Assembly: GCF_003725545.1 (NCBI RefSeq)
Contig: NZ_RJLN01000051.1
Coordinates: forward strand, 1 to 38,350
Direction: 5' to 3'
Length of the DNA stretch: 38,350 nt
Source: Micromonospora solifontis
GTDB lineage: Bacteria > Actinomycetota > Actinomycetes > Mycobacteriales > Micromonosporaceae
Shown here piece by piece: positions 30,492-38,349 of this stretch. The position numbers and the translations under genes were made by a program. Position 1 is the first letter of the stretch. Each line of letters opens with the position of its first letter. Under the pieces are notes generated by a model. It was not told the DNA's origin, ran no database searches, and saw nothing but the letters and a program-made list of their open reading frames with translations.

Positions 30492-33362
30492 ATGGCGTCA
30501 CGGCCTCCCGCCGGGTACCAGATTAGGAAAGTGCATCCCACGCTGGGGGAACTGCAGCGGTACACCCTCAACAAGCCGCTGACCTTCCGCTGCTCGAGGT
30601 GCCAGCGGACCAATATGTCCACCTCGGTGGTCACACTCGGCGGTGACTGGTCCCATCTGCTCTGCGGTCGTTGTTACGGCGGGCCGGTGGGATCCGGCAA
30701 GAGCGTGGCCCCGCTGGCGAAGGCCGCCAGAAGTTCAGAGAGAGCCCGGCCTGAGACGCACCGGCCGGCCAGTCCGTTGCCGCGGGACATGGTGTGGCTC
30801 GCCGCGCTGCACCGCTCCCAGGCAGAAGGAAAACAGCTGTCTCCATCCGAACAGGAGCTCCACCGCCGACGTGCCGGTGAGGCTGCCTCCATCGCCGCCA
30901 TCAGGTACGCGGAAGGACTGCTCGAGATCGAGGTCCGGATCGCCGAACTGGCCGGCGGCCGGGCCGCCGAGGAGCCGAGCCGCACCCGCGATGAGTTGGC
31001 GCTCCGGCGCGTGGAAGCGTCCGAGCGCTTCCGTGCTCGTCGGCATGTCCGGAGCGAGCCCGCCTCCGCTGACCCGCGGCCTGAGCCGTTGGCGACGCAG
31101 GTAGTTCGCGAGGTTGTCGGCAGCACCTTTGACGCGGCGCTCGACCAGGTGCTCCGCCGTCGGCGGCTACGTCTCGTCGACCTCGAGACGCCGACCACGG
31201 ACGTGTGGACGTGGCTGCGCCGGCATGAGAAGGAGGTCACGCCGGAACTGCCCGCCGAGGTGAAACGCCTGCGAAAACTGAGCCAGGCGGACTTCACCCG
31301 TGAAGCTGTGGCCGACGTCAATCGGTGGCAGCACGACGAATCGCTGGCCCACCCGGCCGTGGCGGAACAGTGGGCAGCCTGCGCGGACGACATCGTGGCG
31401 GAGACCGAGCGCGCGTACCGGTCGATTCGGGCCGACCCGCCGGGCGGGCGCGGCAAGGACGTCGCCACAGGTCTGCGACGGGCCGGCGAGGCACATGCGC
31501 GGGCGAGTGCCCGCTGCTTAGAGGCCCAACTGATGGTGCAGGACCTGCGAGTTCAGGCCACCCGAATCCATCGGGCACGGGGGCTATCGAAGCTTCGCGC
31601 CGACTGCCTCGCCGAGGCGGCTCGGGCGGTCCGGAAGAACGATTCCGACCTGGCAACACACGTCGACCGAGCGATCGAGGAGCACCGGAGGGGTTGCCCG
31701 CAGCGGCGTGACTGCGACCGCCAGGCCGACTGTGTGTCGTCGATCGCCGAAGCGGTGCGGTTCCGGCTGGCGGCAGTGGAACTGCCCGGGACAGCGCCCC
31801 TCGCGCCGAGGCCGGGCGTTGTCGAAGGAGCGCCTTCTGCCGAGTTGGCGCCGTGCGGGCACGAGCGGGGCGCCTTCATCTGTCCTGACCTGCTCAAGCA
31901 GGTGTCGACCGACATGGCGCGCATCGTCGGCACGGTGGACCTCGCGTACCGCGGCGAGGGGCGGTTCGCGTTCGCCTGGGTGACGGAGTACGGGGAACTG
32001 GGCACCGGAGCCGATCAGGCGATCAACGAGCATGACGCCTGGCTCCAAGCGGCCTGTCGCGGTGTTCTGGACCTGGGTGGCGAGCTGTCGAACGTACACA
32101 TCGTCTGCCGTGACGAGCGGGCGGCCTCCGTTGTGAGGTACGTGGTCCATGTCGGGCTCGTACCCGATGCCCTGGGGTTTCCGGTGTCCCAACGCACACG
32201 TGACCTGCTCGCTGCACTGGTCGCTAGATCAGGCAAGACGTTCGTTGATGCTGACCGCTGCCCCGGACCACATCGGGGTGCTACGGCGGCGAAGCGCCTG
32301 GCAGCGGTCGTTCTTGAAGCCGGGCCTGAAGCCGGTGGCGCGCAGGCGGTGAAGTCACTGGCGGATGAGATCTCCGACGAACTGCGCGAGATGGCGGAGT
32401 CGCGGGCTCAGCCGCCACGGCCCGCGGAGGCCGCGCAGTGGAGTCCCGCGGGCTCGGAAGCCGGGGAATTCCGGTGGAAGGCGGCGGTAGGGCTGGCGCA
32501 GATCAGCGGAGGCTGGTGCACCCTTCCCGCGGGTATGAGGACACCGCCCACCGCTGGCAGCCGCCTCCGGCTTGCGGTCCACCATCCGAGGCATGCCGAG
32601 CGGGACGAGCGTGCTGAGAGCGACGTGTTGGTCCGGCATGTCGGCGGCAAGTGTGAACTGCACGGCGTGGTATGGCCACCGGGACTGCTACCGGGGACCC
32701 TGGTCACCTTCGGCTGGCGTCCCGGTGGCGATGCGATTCTGGCGCGCACCGAGCTGCTGCCTCGCCCCGAGCGGGTCGACGAACTGACCTACCGGCACCG
32801 TTACGACATCCGGGTGGTCGTCCGCGAAACCGCGCCCGGCGCCGAGCAGGAGGCCCGGGTGCCCGACCTCTCAGACACGGGATGGGTCATGCGGACGCTG
32901 CGTAAGCTCGGGCACCTCAGCCCCGACGGGAGCGCCATCCTGGCGGAGAAGGCGCTGGTGCGTAACTGCCGTGAGCTGGGCTTGCCGCAAAGCCGCGTCG
33001 GTCGCATCCATCCCGCTGTAGAGGACCTGATTCGTGACCGGCGAATCGGGCGGCTACGAGGAAGCCTGGACCGGAACGGGTTGCCCAGCTATCCGCCGCG
33101 AGCCGGTGAGTCCCGAGTCGACCTCCTGCGCTACGTCCCAAGAGTGGTGAGCATCGCGCCGCACCCGGACCACCGGCAGGAGCCGCGACCGCCGCGCCGT
33201 GACCACTGGGTGGACGGTTTCGTACGGCGACTGCCGGCCGGCGCGCACGCCTCCGCCGAGCAGATCGAGGCGCACCGCGAAGCGATTCGCGCCGCCGAGG
33301 TCGTCGACCAGCCACTTCGCGACGGCTTCACGTACGTGCGCCGGCACCGGCGGGCACGCTGA
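30492..33362 (+). CDS. Large zinc-ribbon/RNase-H-like protein, unknown function
   Basis: 956 aa; no named family known to me. Zinc ribbon at the N-terminus (C34-x2-C37, C58-x2-C61). Long charged helical part (about 90-400). Cys cluster C402, C408, C414 and C455-x-H457-x6-C464. Then a stretch that reads like RNase HI (about 476-605): D483 in GTVDLAYRGEG with FAFAWVTEYGELGTG strands, E513 in INEHDAWLQAA, D541 in IVCRDERAA, and H594 in PHRGATAAKRLA, the usual D-E-D-H order. The C-terminal third has beta-rich (about 690-790) and winged-helix-like segments (WVMRTLRKLGHLSPDGSAIL). ATG at 30492 after AGGAAGG. The PD-(D/E)XK gene follows by 25 bp. It is probably a nucleic-acid enzyme. Confidence 0.7.
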   Translation: MASRPPAGYQIRKVHPTLGELQRYTLNKPLTFRCSRCQRTNMSTSVVTLGGDWSHLLCGRCYGGPVGSGKSVAPLAKAARSSERARPETHRPASPLPRDMVWLAALHRSQAEGKQLSPSEQELHRRRAGEAASIAAIRYAEGLLEIEVRIAELAGGRAAEEPSRTRDELALRRVEASERFRARRHVRSEPASADPRPEPLATQVVREVVGSTFDAALDQVLRRRRLRLVDLETPTTDVWTWLRRHEKEVTPELPAEVKRLRKLSQADFTREAVADVNRWQHDESLAHPAVAEQWAACADDIVAETERAYRSIRADPPGGRGKDVATGLRRAGEAHARASARCLEAQLMVQDLRVQATRIHRARGLSKLRADCLAEAARAVRKNDSDLATHVDRAIEEHRRGCPQRRDCDRQADCVSSIAEAVRFRLAAVELPGTAPLAPRPGVVEGAPSAELAPCGHERGAFICPDLLKQVSTDMARIVGTVDLAYRGEGRFAFAWVTEYGELGTGADQAINEHDAWLQAACRGVLDLGGELSNVHIVCRDERAASVVRYVVHVGLVPDALGFPVSQRTRDLLAALVARSGKTFVDADRCPGPHRGATAAKRLAAVVLEAGPEAGGAQAVKSLADEISDELREMAESRAQPPRPAEAAQWSPAGSEAGEFRWKAAVGLAQISGGWCTLPAGMRTPPTAGSRLRLAVHHPRHAERDERAESDVLVRHVGGKCELHGVVWPPGLLPGTLVTFGWRPGGDAILARTELLPRPERVDELTYRHRYDIRVVVRETAPGAEQEARVPDLSDTGWVMRTLRKLGHLSPDGSAILAEKALVRNCRELGLPQSRVGRIHPAVEDLIRDRRIGRLRGSLDRNGLPSYPPRAGESRVDLLRYVPRVVSIAPHPDHRQEPRPPRRDHWVDGFVRRLPAGAHASAEQIEAHREAIRAAEVVDQPLRDGFTYVRRHRRAR

Positions 33363-33387
33363 CCGAACGACTTCGAGAGGTGGAACG

Positions 33388-34584
33388 GTGATCGAATCAA
33401 CGGAGATACCAGCCGCCAAGAGCTGGTGGAACGCTGCCGATGTTGACGAGGTGGCCGAGATGCTGGCGTCCCGCCGGTCCCGGCTCTGGCAGCTCCTCGA
33501 TCCTGCGGACGTTGCCGCGTGGGTTTTTGCCGAGCCCGCCGCGGCACCGGTCGATCCGTTACCGGTTGACATCGATGGTGACTGGTCGGCGGGGCTGGAC
33601 GAGACCGGCCGCCGTTCCTGGGCCCTGGCCGGTTGGGCGGCTCGCACCGTGGTGCCGGAGGCGGCCAGCACCGCCGGAAGGTACTGGATCCTGTCCCGGC
33701 TGGACGACAGCGCGCCGGTGCTGCGGCTGACGGTCGGAGTGCTGGAGATTCTCGGGCTGTACGAGTCCGGTGAGGCGGTGTGGCTGCGCTTGCACGCGGC
33801 GCCGATCGGCCTCGCCATAGATGCCGGGATCGTTGACCCGGAGGAGTGGGGGCGGCGCGGCATCGAGATGTTGGAAGATGGCACGAAGACCCTCGCCGAG
33901 GAGAAGCTTCTCGTCCGCTGCCCCGACCTGGACACCGCGCTCTGGCTGCTGCGGCAGCCGCCGGTGATCGCCGGACTGCGGCTGCTGAGCTGTTGGGTGG
34001 CCGCTGGGCCGTTCTCATTCGAGGGCCGTTACCGACCGGAGGTGGTGGGGCGGGCGTGGCAGGCGGCCGAGTCCCTGACCGGCGCCGAGGCCGATGCCGC
34101 CGGCAGGGCAGCCGGCGCCCTGGGCTTCGATCGCCCATACCGTGCGGCGACGGTATCCGGCGACCTGCCGGCGCAGCGATCCTTCGACGCGGAGACGTAC
34201 CGCGCTGGGGTCAACGAGCACGATCGGTTGTGCCGATCGGTGATCGACCACCTCGCCTCGATCGGCCTGCGAGGCGGAGCCGGCCTGCACGGCGTGCCGG
34301 TGGATCTGGCGTGGCGGGACGCCGAGGGGCGGCAGTTCATCGCCGAGGTGAAGAGCCTGGTCGGCGGCAATGACCTGGAGCAGCTCCGGCTCGGCCTGGG
34401 GCAGGTGCTTGAATACCGGAATCGGTTGGCCAGCCACCAGGTCCCGGTGACCGCCATGCTGGTGGTTTCTGCCGTCGTGGACCCGGTGTGGCGGGATATC
34501 TGCGCGGAGAACAGCGTTCTCCTGCTGTCCGGCGAAGACTCGGAAGCGATGTGGAGCGAGGTGTTCGGGGCCCGGCCTGTCTGA
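33388..34584 (+). CDS. Protein with C-terminal PD-(D/E)XK nuclease-like domain
   Basis: 398 aa from the GTG at 33388 (GAGAGGTGG upstream). The N-terminal roughly 270 residues are not recognised and mostly helical (NAADVDEVAEMLASRRSRLW, DLDTALWLLRQPPVIAGLRL). The C-terminal roughly 115 residues fit the restriction-endonuclease fold: D306 in GVPVDLAWRDAEG, E320-V-K322 in FIAEVKSL, then DLEQLRLGLGQVLEYRNRL, the Q-containing helix typical of Mrr-like and related nucleases. It lies 25 bp after the 956-aa gene and 4 bp before a small decayed gene, so it is surely cotranscribed with the former. A DNA-cleaving effector or a Holliday-junction/repair nuclease are both possible. Confidence 0.75.
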   Translation: MIESTEIPAAKSWWNAADVDEVAEMLASRRSRLWQLLDPADVAAWVFAEPAAAPVDPLPVDIDGDWSAGLDETGRRSWALAGWAARTVVPEAASTAGRYWILSRLDDSAPVLRLTVGVLEILGLYESGEAVWLRLHAAPIGLAIDAGIVDPEEWGRRGIEMLEDGTKTLAEEKLLVRCPDLDTALWLLRQPPVIAGLRLLSCWVAAGPFSFEGRYRPEVVGRAWQAAESLTGAEADAAGRAAGALGFDRPYRAATVSGDLPAQRSFDAETYRAGVNEHDRLCRSVIDHLASIGLRGGAGLHGVPVDLAWRDAEGRQFIAEVKSLVGGNDLEQLRLGLGQVLEYRNRLASHQVPVTAMLVVSAVVDPVWRDICAENSVLLLSGEDSEAMWSEVFGARPV

Positions 34585-34588
34585 TGCC

Positions 34589-34844
34589 ATGATCCCGACT
34601 GATGCTGACGAAGCCGCGACCAGGCTCGATCAGCTGAGCCGACTCCCGGCCCTGCGTGAGGACCGCGCCTTCTATCCGGTCTCCCTCGCCTGGGCGGGGA
34701 TCATCGAGTTGCTCGCCGCAGGGACGCCTTGCGCTCGGAAGATGGCGTGCGCCGCCTTCGCGCGGCACTGGATCGCACCGACCAGGCGACGTCCTGTCGT
34801 ACCTGCGAGCGGAGCGGATCGAGGATGCCCAGCCGCGCATCTGA
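34589..34844 (+). pseudogene. Small helical gene with two apparent frameshifts
   Basis: It starts at ATG 34589, 4 bp after the nuclease-like gene. Frame 1 reads IPTDADEAATRLDQLSRLPA and on to IIELLAAG (about 34731). Frame 2 reads DALRSEDGVRRLRAALDRTDQ (about 34732-34794). Frame 3 reads GDVLSYLRAERIEDAQPRI and stops at 34844. Restoring one G in GGG near 34730 and one G in GG near 34795 gives a smooth 86- or 87-aa helical protein ending at that stop. Both missing bases are in G runs, as in the nuclease-like gene at 24838, so systematic sequence error is as likely as decay. Confidence 0.5.
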
Positions 34845-34872
34845 TCGGGACTCTTCGCGGGCGGCCCCCCGG

Positions 34873-35124
34873 TCAGTGGGGCTTGCGCGGTGCGGGTACG
34901 AAGCGGACCACTCCGCGGGCGAGATCGGGATGTGCGGTGCATCCCGCGTCTCCCCACGATTGGCTGTGCAGGTGTGACCGGTCACCGTTGGCTCACCAGG
35001 CGGCGTGGCGGTATGCGGAGGGCGGCAATCCTCCGGGTATGAGATCGGCAAGGTCGTCGAGCCGGTAGGTCACGTCCCCGCTGCGCCGGCGGAGGTGGTC
35101 GCGCAGTGCGTCGTACTTGGACAT
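34873..35124 (-). pseudogene. DUF7662-like gene interrupted by an in-frame TGA
   Basis: From ATG 35124 (GGAGAGCGAG upstream) the frame reads SKYDALRDHLRRRSGD, LDDLADLIPGGLPPSAYRHA, AW, then TGA at 34993-34995. It continues in the same frame as ANGDRSHLHSQSWGDAGC, PDLARGVVRFVPAPRKPH to a second stop at 34873. Family members normally have WWxNDxSHxQAxAWxxAGxxV here, so the stop replaces the second Trp: TGG to TGA, a single base change. Both halves keep family-like sequence, so the mutation is recent or the stop is read through. It lies 74 bp downstream of the XRE regulator on the same strand. Confidence 0.75.
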
Positions 35125-35198
35125 CTCGCTCTCCGGCAGCCGCTGAAGGTCGTAATCCGATGCCCGGTTCCGTTGTCCCTGGACCTGCCGCAGCGGCC

Positions 35199-36569
35199 CT
35201 ATGTGGGCGTGCCGAGGTGAGCGGCGAAGCTGCGCAGCCCAGGCAGTGCCCGGCGGCGGTCGGCGTCGAGCAGAGCGACGCTGAGCTGTTGCGCCCACGG
35301 TCGGTACCGGACCTCCTGCGGCGCGATCTGCTCGGCGGACTGCAGCGCTCGGAACGACTCCGCGTACGCGCCGCGGCCGTGCAGCGCGAGCGCGTAGTCC
35401 TCCCAGTAGCGGGCGCGCCGCTCCACGCTGCCCAACTGGTCGGGGCGCAGAGCGCGGGCGTACTGCACCGCCGCTCCGAAGTCACCCAGCACGCGGGCGA
35501 CACTGATGCGGTAGAGCGCCACGTCGACACCCGCGAACCCGTCACCGGCGCCGCTGCGGCGCCCCGCCTCGGCGGCCTCGCCGAGGAGGTCCCAGGCGGT
35601 ATCCCGGCGATCTCCGATCGCCGCCGTGTACGCCGCCGTCGCCAGTAGCCGTCCGTACGTCGCAACCTGCCCGGCTGATCTCAGCCCGGTCGCTTCGTCG
35701 AGATCCTGCGCCGCGCGGATCAGGGTTCGTTGTGCGCGCTCCCCGTGGTGGGTGCGCCGCAGCACGATCGCCGACACCCGCGCCGTCTCGGCGGACAGCA
35801 GCGGATCGTCGGCGTCGCGGGCCGCCTGCGTGGCGCGGTCCATCGCCGACCACGCCATCGCGTCCTCGTGCAGCTTGACCAGCACCTGGATGGTCAGGTG
35901 ATAGGCCTGGGTCAGGGTGGTCGCTGCGGTTGCGCGTTCGTCGTCGGCCGCCGCCGTGTGGCCGGCCGACGCCGCCGTCACCAACTGCGGTAGCCGGGCC
36001 GACAGCTTGGCGTAGCGGCAGGCGCGGAAGTCGGACCAGGCGGCGGTGAGCGCGGTGCGGAGCCGAATCGGGTCGACCGGCCCGGCCGGCGTGGCACCGC
36101 CACCCAGGAGCACGTCTTCCAGGCTGGTGACGACGCTGGGAGGTGGCGCGGCCAGGGCCGGCGGGTTTCCGGTGAGCGCGGAGCCGACCAGGCCGGCAAG
36201 CCCGCCGAGTACCTCACGCCGTCGCACCGGATCGTCTCCACCTTCGCGCCGTAGTGCTTCACCGGGCACCCTATCGATTGGCGTGCCGGTTCGGTGGAAC
36301 GCCGGGCCGTCGATGTCGGCAAGACCGAAGAGTTCCGGCGGGATGTCGAAAACCGCGGCAAGTCGTCGCAGCACAGTGACGTCGGTCAGCCGCTGCCGAC
36401 CCCGTTCGATCCGGGACAACGTCGCCGCCGAGTAACCGCATCGCAGGCCGGCCTCGGAGAGCGTGAGCCGCGCCGCGGTCCGGGCGACGCGCAGCAGCGT
36501 GCCGAAGTCGCCGACCGCAGCCGCCTGCTTGGCCTCCGGCAATTCGGACCACCGGCGATCGACGCCCAT
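35199..36569 (-). CDS. XRE-family regulator with TPR-like C-terminal domain
   Basis: 456 aa. N-terminal Cro/C1-type helix-turn-helix: LLRVARTAARLTLSEAGLRC, GYSAATLSRIERGRQRLTDV, LRRLAAVFDIPPELFGLADI. It is followed by a hinge (RREVLGGLAGLVGSALTG) and about 280 residues of helical repeats (LPQLVTAASAGHTAAADDER, AMDRATQAARDADDPLLSAE, ARYWEDYALALHGRGAYAES). This is the usual layout of the many XRE regulators in streptomycete-like actinomycetes. ATG at 36569 with GGGGAGG upstream; an in-frame GTG at 36593 is less likely. It is divergent from a small membrane protein. A long-spaced dyad lies between them. Confidence 0.9.
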   Translation of the reverse strand: MGVDRRWSELPEAKQAAAVGDFGTLLRVARTAARLTLSEAGLRCGYSAATLSRIERGRQRLTDVTVLRRLAAVFDIPPELFGLADIDGPAFHRTGTPIDRVPGEALRREGGDDPVRRREVLGGLAGLVGSALTGNPPALAAPPPSVVTSLEDVLLGGGATPAGPVDPIRLRTALTAAWSDFRACRYAKLSARLPQLVTAASAGHTAAADDERATAATTLTQAYHLTIQVLVKLHEDAMAWSAMDRATQAARDADDPLLSAETARVSAIVLRRTHHGERAQRTLIRAAQDLDEATGLRSAGQVATYGRLLATAAYTAAIGDRRDTAWDLLGEAAEAGRRSGAGDGFAGVDVALYRISVARVLGDFGAAVQYARALRPDQLGSVERRARYWEDYALALHGRGAYAESFRALQSAEQIAPQEVRYRPWAQQLSVALLDADRRRALPGLRSFAAHLGTPT

Positions 36570-36614
36570 GGCAGCCTCCCCGCCGACCCTCACCGTTGAG
36601 TGTTCGCCGTGAAT

Positions 36615-36657
36615 CTCGTATCACGCAAACTTCTTTCATCCGGCGCACCGATACGAG
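36615..36657. promoter_or_regulatory. Candidate XRE operator dyad
   Basis: CTCGTATC (36615-36622) and GATACGAG (36650-36657) are perfect inverted copies separated by 27 bp, in the 147-bp gap between the XRE gene and the divergent small membrane-protein gene. Two half-sites on the same face of DNA would suit a dimeric or looping repressor. Confidence 0.5.
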
Positions 36658-36716
36658 CCGTCCGGGGGCTTCGCCTGTTGTCCTGATGGCAGGACAGAGC
36701 GACTCGGGGAGAAGCC

Positions 36717-36932
36717 ATGTGCAGGATGGAGACGGCCAGAGGCCTGCCGCCGTCAGCGGCGGTCGTCAACCGCACGCTGGCCGTCGGCGTGGTCGGCCTC
36801 GTTGCGCTGGTGGTGATCGCGCTGGTCGGCGGGGAGGCGGCGGCAACGGCCGCCGTTGCCGCCGTCGGCACGACAGTGACCGCGCTCGTCCGGCTGGCTA
36901 GTACGGCAGCCGCCTTTCGTGATCATGGCTGA
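36717..36932 (+). pseudogene. Small membrane-protein gene truncated by the IS element
   Basis: ATG at 36717 with GGGGAGAAG upstream. Two hydrophobic stretches (LAVGVVGLVALVVIALVGG and ATAAVAAVGTTVTALV) indicate a small two-helix membrane protein. The native reading frame reaches only codon RLAS at 36901; the last residues (TAAAFRDHG) are encoded by the IS end and stop at 36932. The original length is unknown. The remaining part may still be made. Confidence 0.65.
36902..36914 (+). repeat. Left terminal inverted repeat of the IS701-family element
   Basis: Thirteen bases identical to the reverse complement of 38337-38349. Similarity continues weakly inward after a one-base offset. Confidence 0.85.
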
Positions 36933-38269
36933 AGTTCAAGGTTGAGGCGGCGTGTGTAGTGGGATTTTCGGGCTTGGGCTTGATGCCGGCGTCGCCAGCC
37001 TGACCAGTGCAAACGATGGTTGGGGTCGCTGATGGGGCGGATGATGCAGGCGTTGATGAGGCGGCGGACTTCGTTGACCGTCAGCTTGATCAGGCTGGTG
37101 TCGGCTGGCTCGTGGTGGGCGGCGTCGGCGGCGCAGATCGCGAGGACGGCGAGGGCGGCCAGGGCGAGGGTGGTGAACCGGTGCCAGGAGTCCCAGCGGC
37201 GGACCTGGTGTTGGTCCAAGCCGACCTGGCCTTTGGCGGCCTGGAAGCTTTCCTCAATGGTCCAGCGGATGCCCGCGACGCGGACGAGCTGGGCGAGTGT
37301 GGATGGGCGTAGGGTCCAGCAGCGGTAGAAGGCCAGTTCACCGGTGGTGGTGTTGCGGCGGATCAGGAGGCTGTGGTGGCCGCCGTCGTCGGGGTCGGCG
37401 TCGGTGGTGACATCGTCGAGCCAGGCCCAGTCGTAGAAGCGGGGGCCTTTGGACCCGGCGCCGGCTGAGCGACGCTGCCAGGCCGATGCCGGCAGTTCGG
37501 CGGCTACCTGGTCGGCGCGAACCTTGACCTTGCCGCCGTCGAGCGGGATCAGATGGCTGCAGGACACGGCGAGGACGTAGCCGAGCCCGTGTTCGCGCAG
37601 GCGAGCGCGGAACGCGGCGCTGTTGCCGTAGGCCTCGTCCGCGGTGACCCATCCCGCCGGAACGCCGGCGTCGAGGGCCGCAGTGATCATGTCGGCGGCC
37701 AGCTGCGACTTGGTGGCGAATTCGATCTCGTCGGGCACGCCGGCGGCTGCGCAGCGGTCCCGGTCATCGGTCCACGACGCCGGCAGATACACCCGTCGGT
37801 CGATCAGGGTGTGCCCGCCCGCGCCGGCGTAGCCCAGGAACACCCCGACCTGACTGTTTTCAATCCGCCCGGCGGTGCCGGTGTACTGCCGCTGCACCCC
37901 CACCGTGTGGGTGCCCTTCTTCAGGTCACCGGTCTCGTCGACGGCCAGGACCGCGTCCGGGCCACCGAACCGGTCGGCGATCAGCTGCCGGAGGTCGTCG
38001 CGGACGGCGTCGGCGTCCCACACCGCCCGGTACAACAACCTTTGCATCGCGTCCGGCCGGGCGTGACCGGCCTGCTCCGCCAACTGCCAGCACGTCTTCA
38101 CCTCAAGATCGGCCAGCAGCCCGGTCACGAACGCCGCCGCCGCACGGCGCGGCTCCACCCGCCCGAACCTGGCCGCGAAGCACCCCAGCACCCCGGCCAG
38201 CACACGCTCCCACCGAGCAACGGCTACGCTGTGGCACGCGGCCACCGCAAGATCTGAAGTTATGTCCAC
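36923..38269 (-). CDS. IS701-family DDE transposase
   Basis: 448 aa from the GTG at 38269 (VDITSDLAVAACHSVAVARW), where family similarity begins; an ATG at 38329 would add 20 Arg-rich residues of doubtful value behind a run of eight G. DDE triad: D in AVLAVDETGDLKKGTHTVGV, D in AGWVTADEAYGNS, E in IRWTIEESFQAAKGQVGLD. IENSQVGVFLGYAG and the C-terminal RRHQAQARKSHYTRR are also typical. The gene looks complete and without frameshift, so the element may be active. Its stop lies 21 bp inside the left end of the IS. Confidence 0.92.
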   Translation of the reverse strand: MDITSDLAVAACHSVAVARWERVLAGVLGCFAARFGRVEPRRAAAAFVTGLLADLEVKTCWQLAEQAGHARPDAMQRLLYRAVWDADAVRDDLRQLIADRFGGPDAVLAVDETGDLKKGTHTVGVQRQYTGTAGRIENSQVGVFLGYAGAGGHTLIDRRVYLPASWTDDRDRCAAAGVPDEIEFATKSQLAADMITAALDAGVPAGWVTADEAYGNSAAFRARLREHGLGYVLAVSCSHLIPLDGGKVKVRADQVAAELPASAWQRRSAGAGSKGPRFYDWAWLDDVTTDADPDDGGHHSLLIRRNTTTGELAFYRCWTLRPSTLAQLVRVAGIRWTIEESFQAAKGQVGLDQHQVRRWDSWHRFTTLALAALAVLAICAADAAHHEPADTSLIKLTVNEVRRLINACIIRPISDPNHRLHWSGWRRRHQAQARKSHYTRRLNLELQP

Positions 38270-38336
38270 AACGTACAGACGATCACGCGGTGGCCGCCTC
38301 GCGTCCAGCCCCCCCCGCAGCAGCGACATCTCAAAC

Positions 38337-38349
38337 GGCGGCTGCCGTA
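38337..38349 (-). repeat. Right terminal inverted repeat of the IS701-family element
   Basis: Reverse complement of the left end over all 13 bases. Position 38350 is outside the element and starts the flanking target copy. Confidence 0.85.

Larger units (their letters stand above)
36902..38349 (-). mobile_element. IS701-family insertion sequence, complete (1448 bp)
   Basis: It is bounded by perfect 13-bp inverted repeats TACGGCAGCCGCC (36902-36914) and its complement (38337-38349). The left flank ends in CTAG (36898-36901). The single base after the right end is C, consistent with the start of a CTAG duplication whose rest lies beyond the window. From memory, IS701-type elements duplicate 4 bp of form YTAR, which CTAG satisfies. 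It encodes one transposase on the minus strand. Confidence 0.85.

Noticed and set aside
30675..30701. Walker A-like GPVGSGKS in the 956-aa protein
   Set aside because: It directly follows the zinc ribbon, without a preceding hydrophobic strand and without a Walker B partner, so it is probably coincidental.
34993..34995. TGA as a selenocysteine codon
   Set aside because: The family has Trp here, not Cys or Sec, and no SECIS-like hairpin follows. A point mutation is simpler.
38308..38316. Run of eight C near the transposase start as a frameshift or phase-variation site
   Set aside because: The run lies upstream of the probable GTG start (38269), and family similarity begins only after it, so slippage there would not matter.
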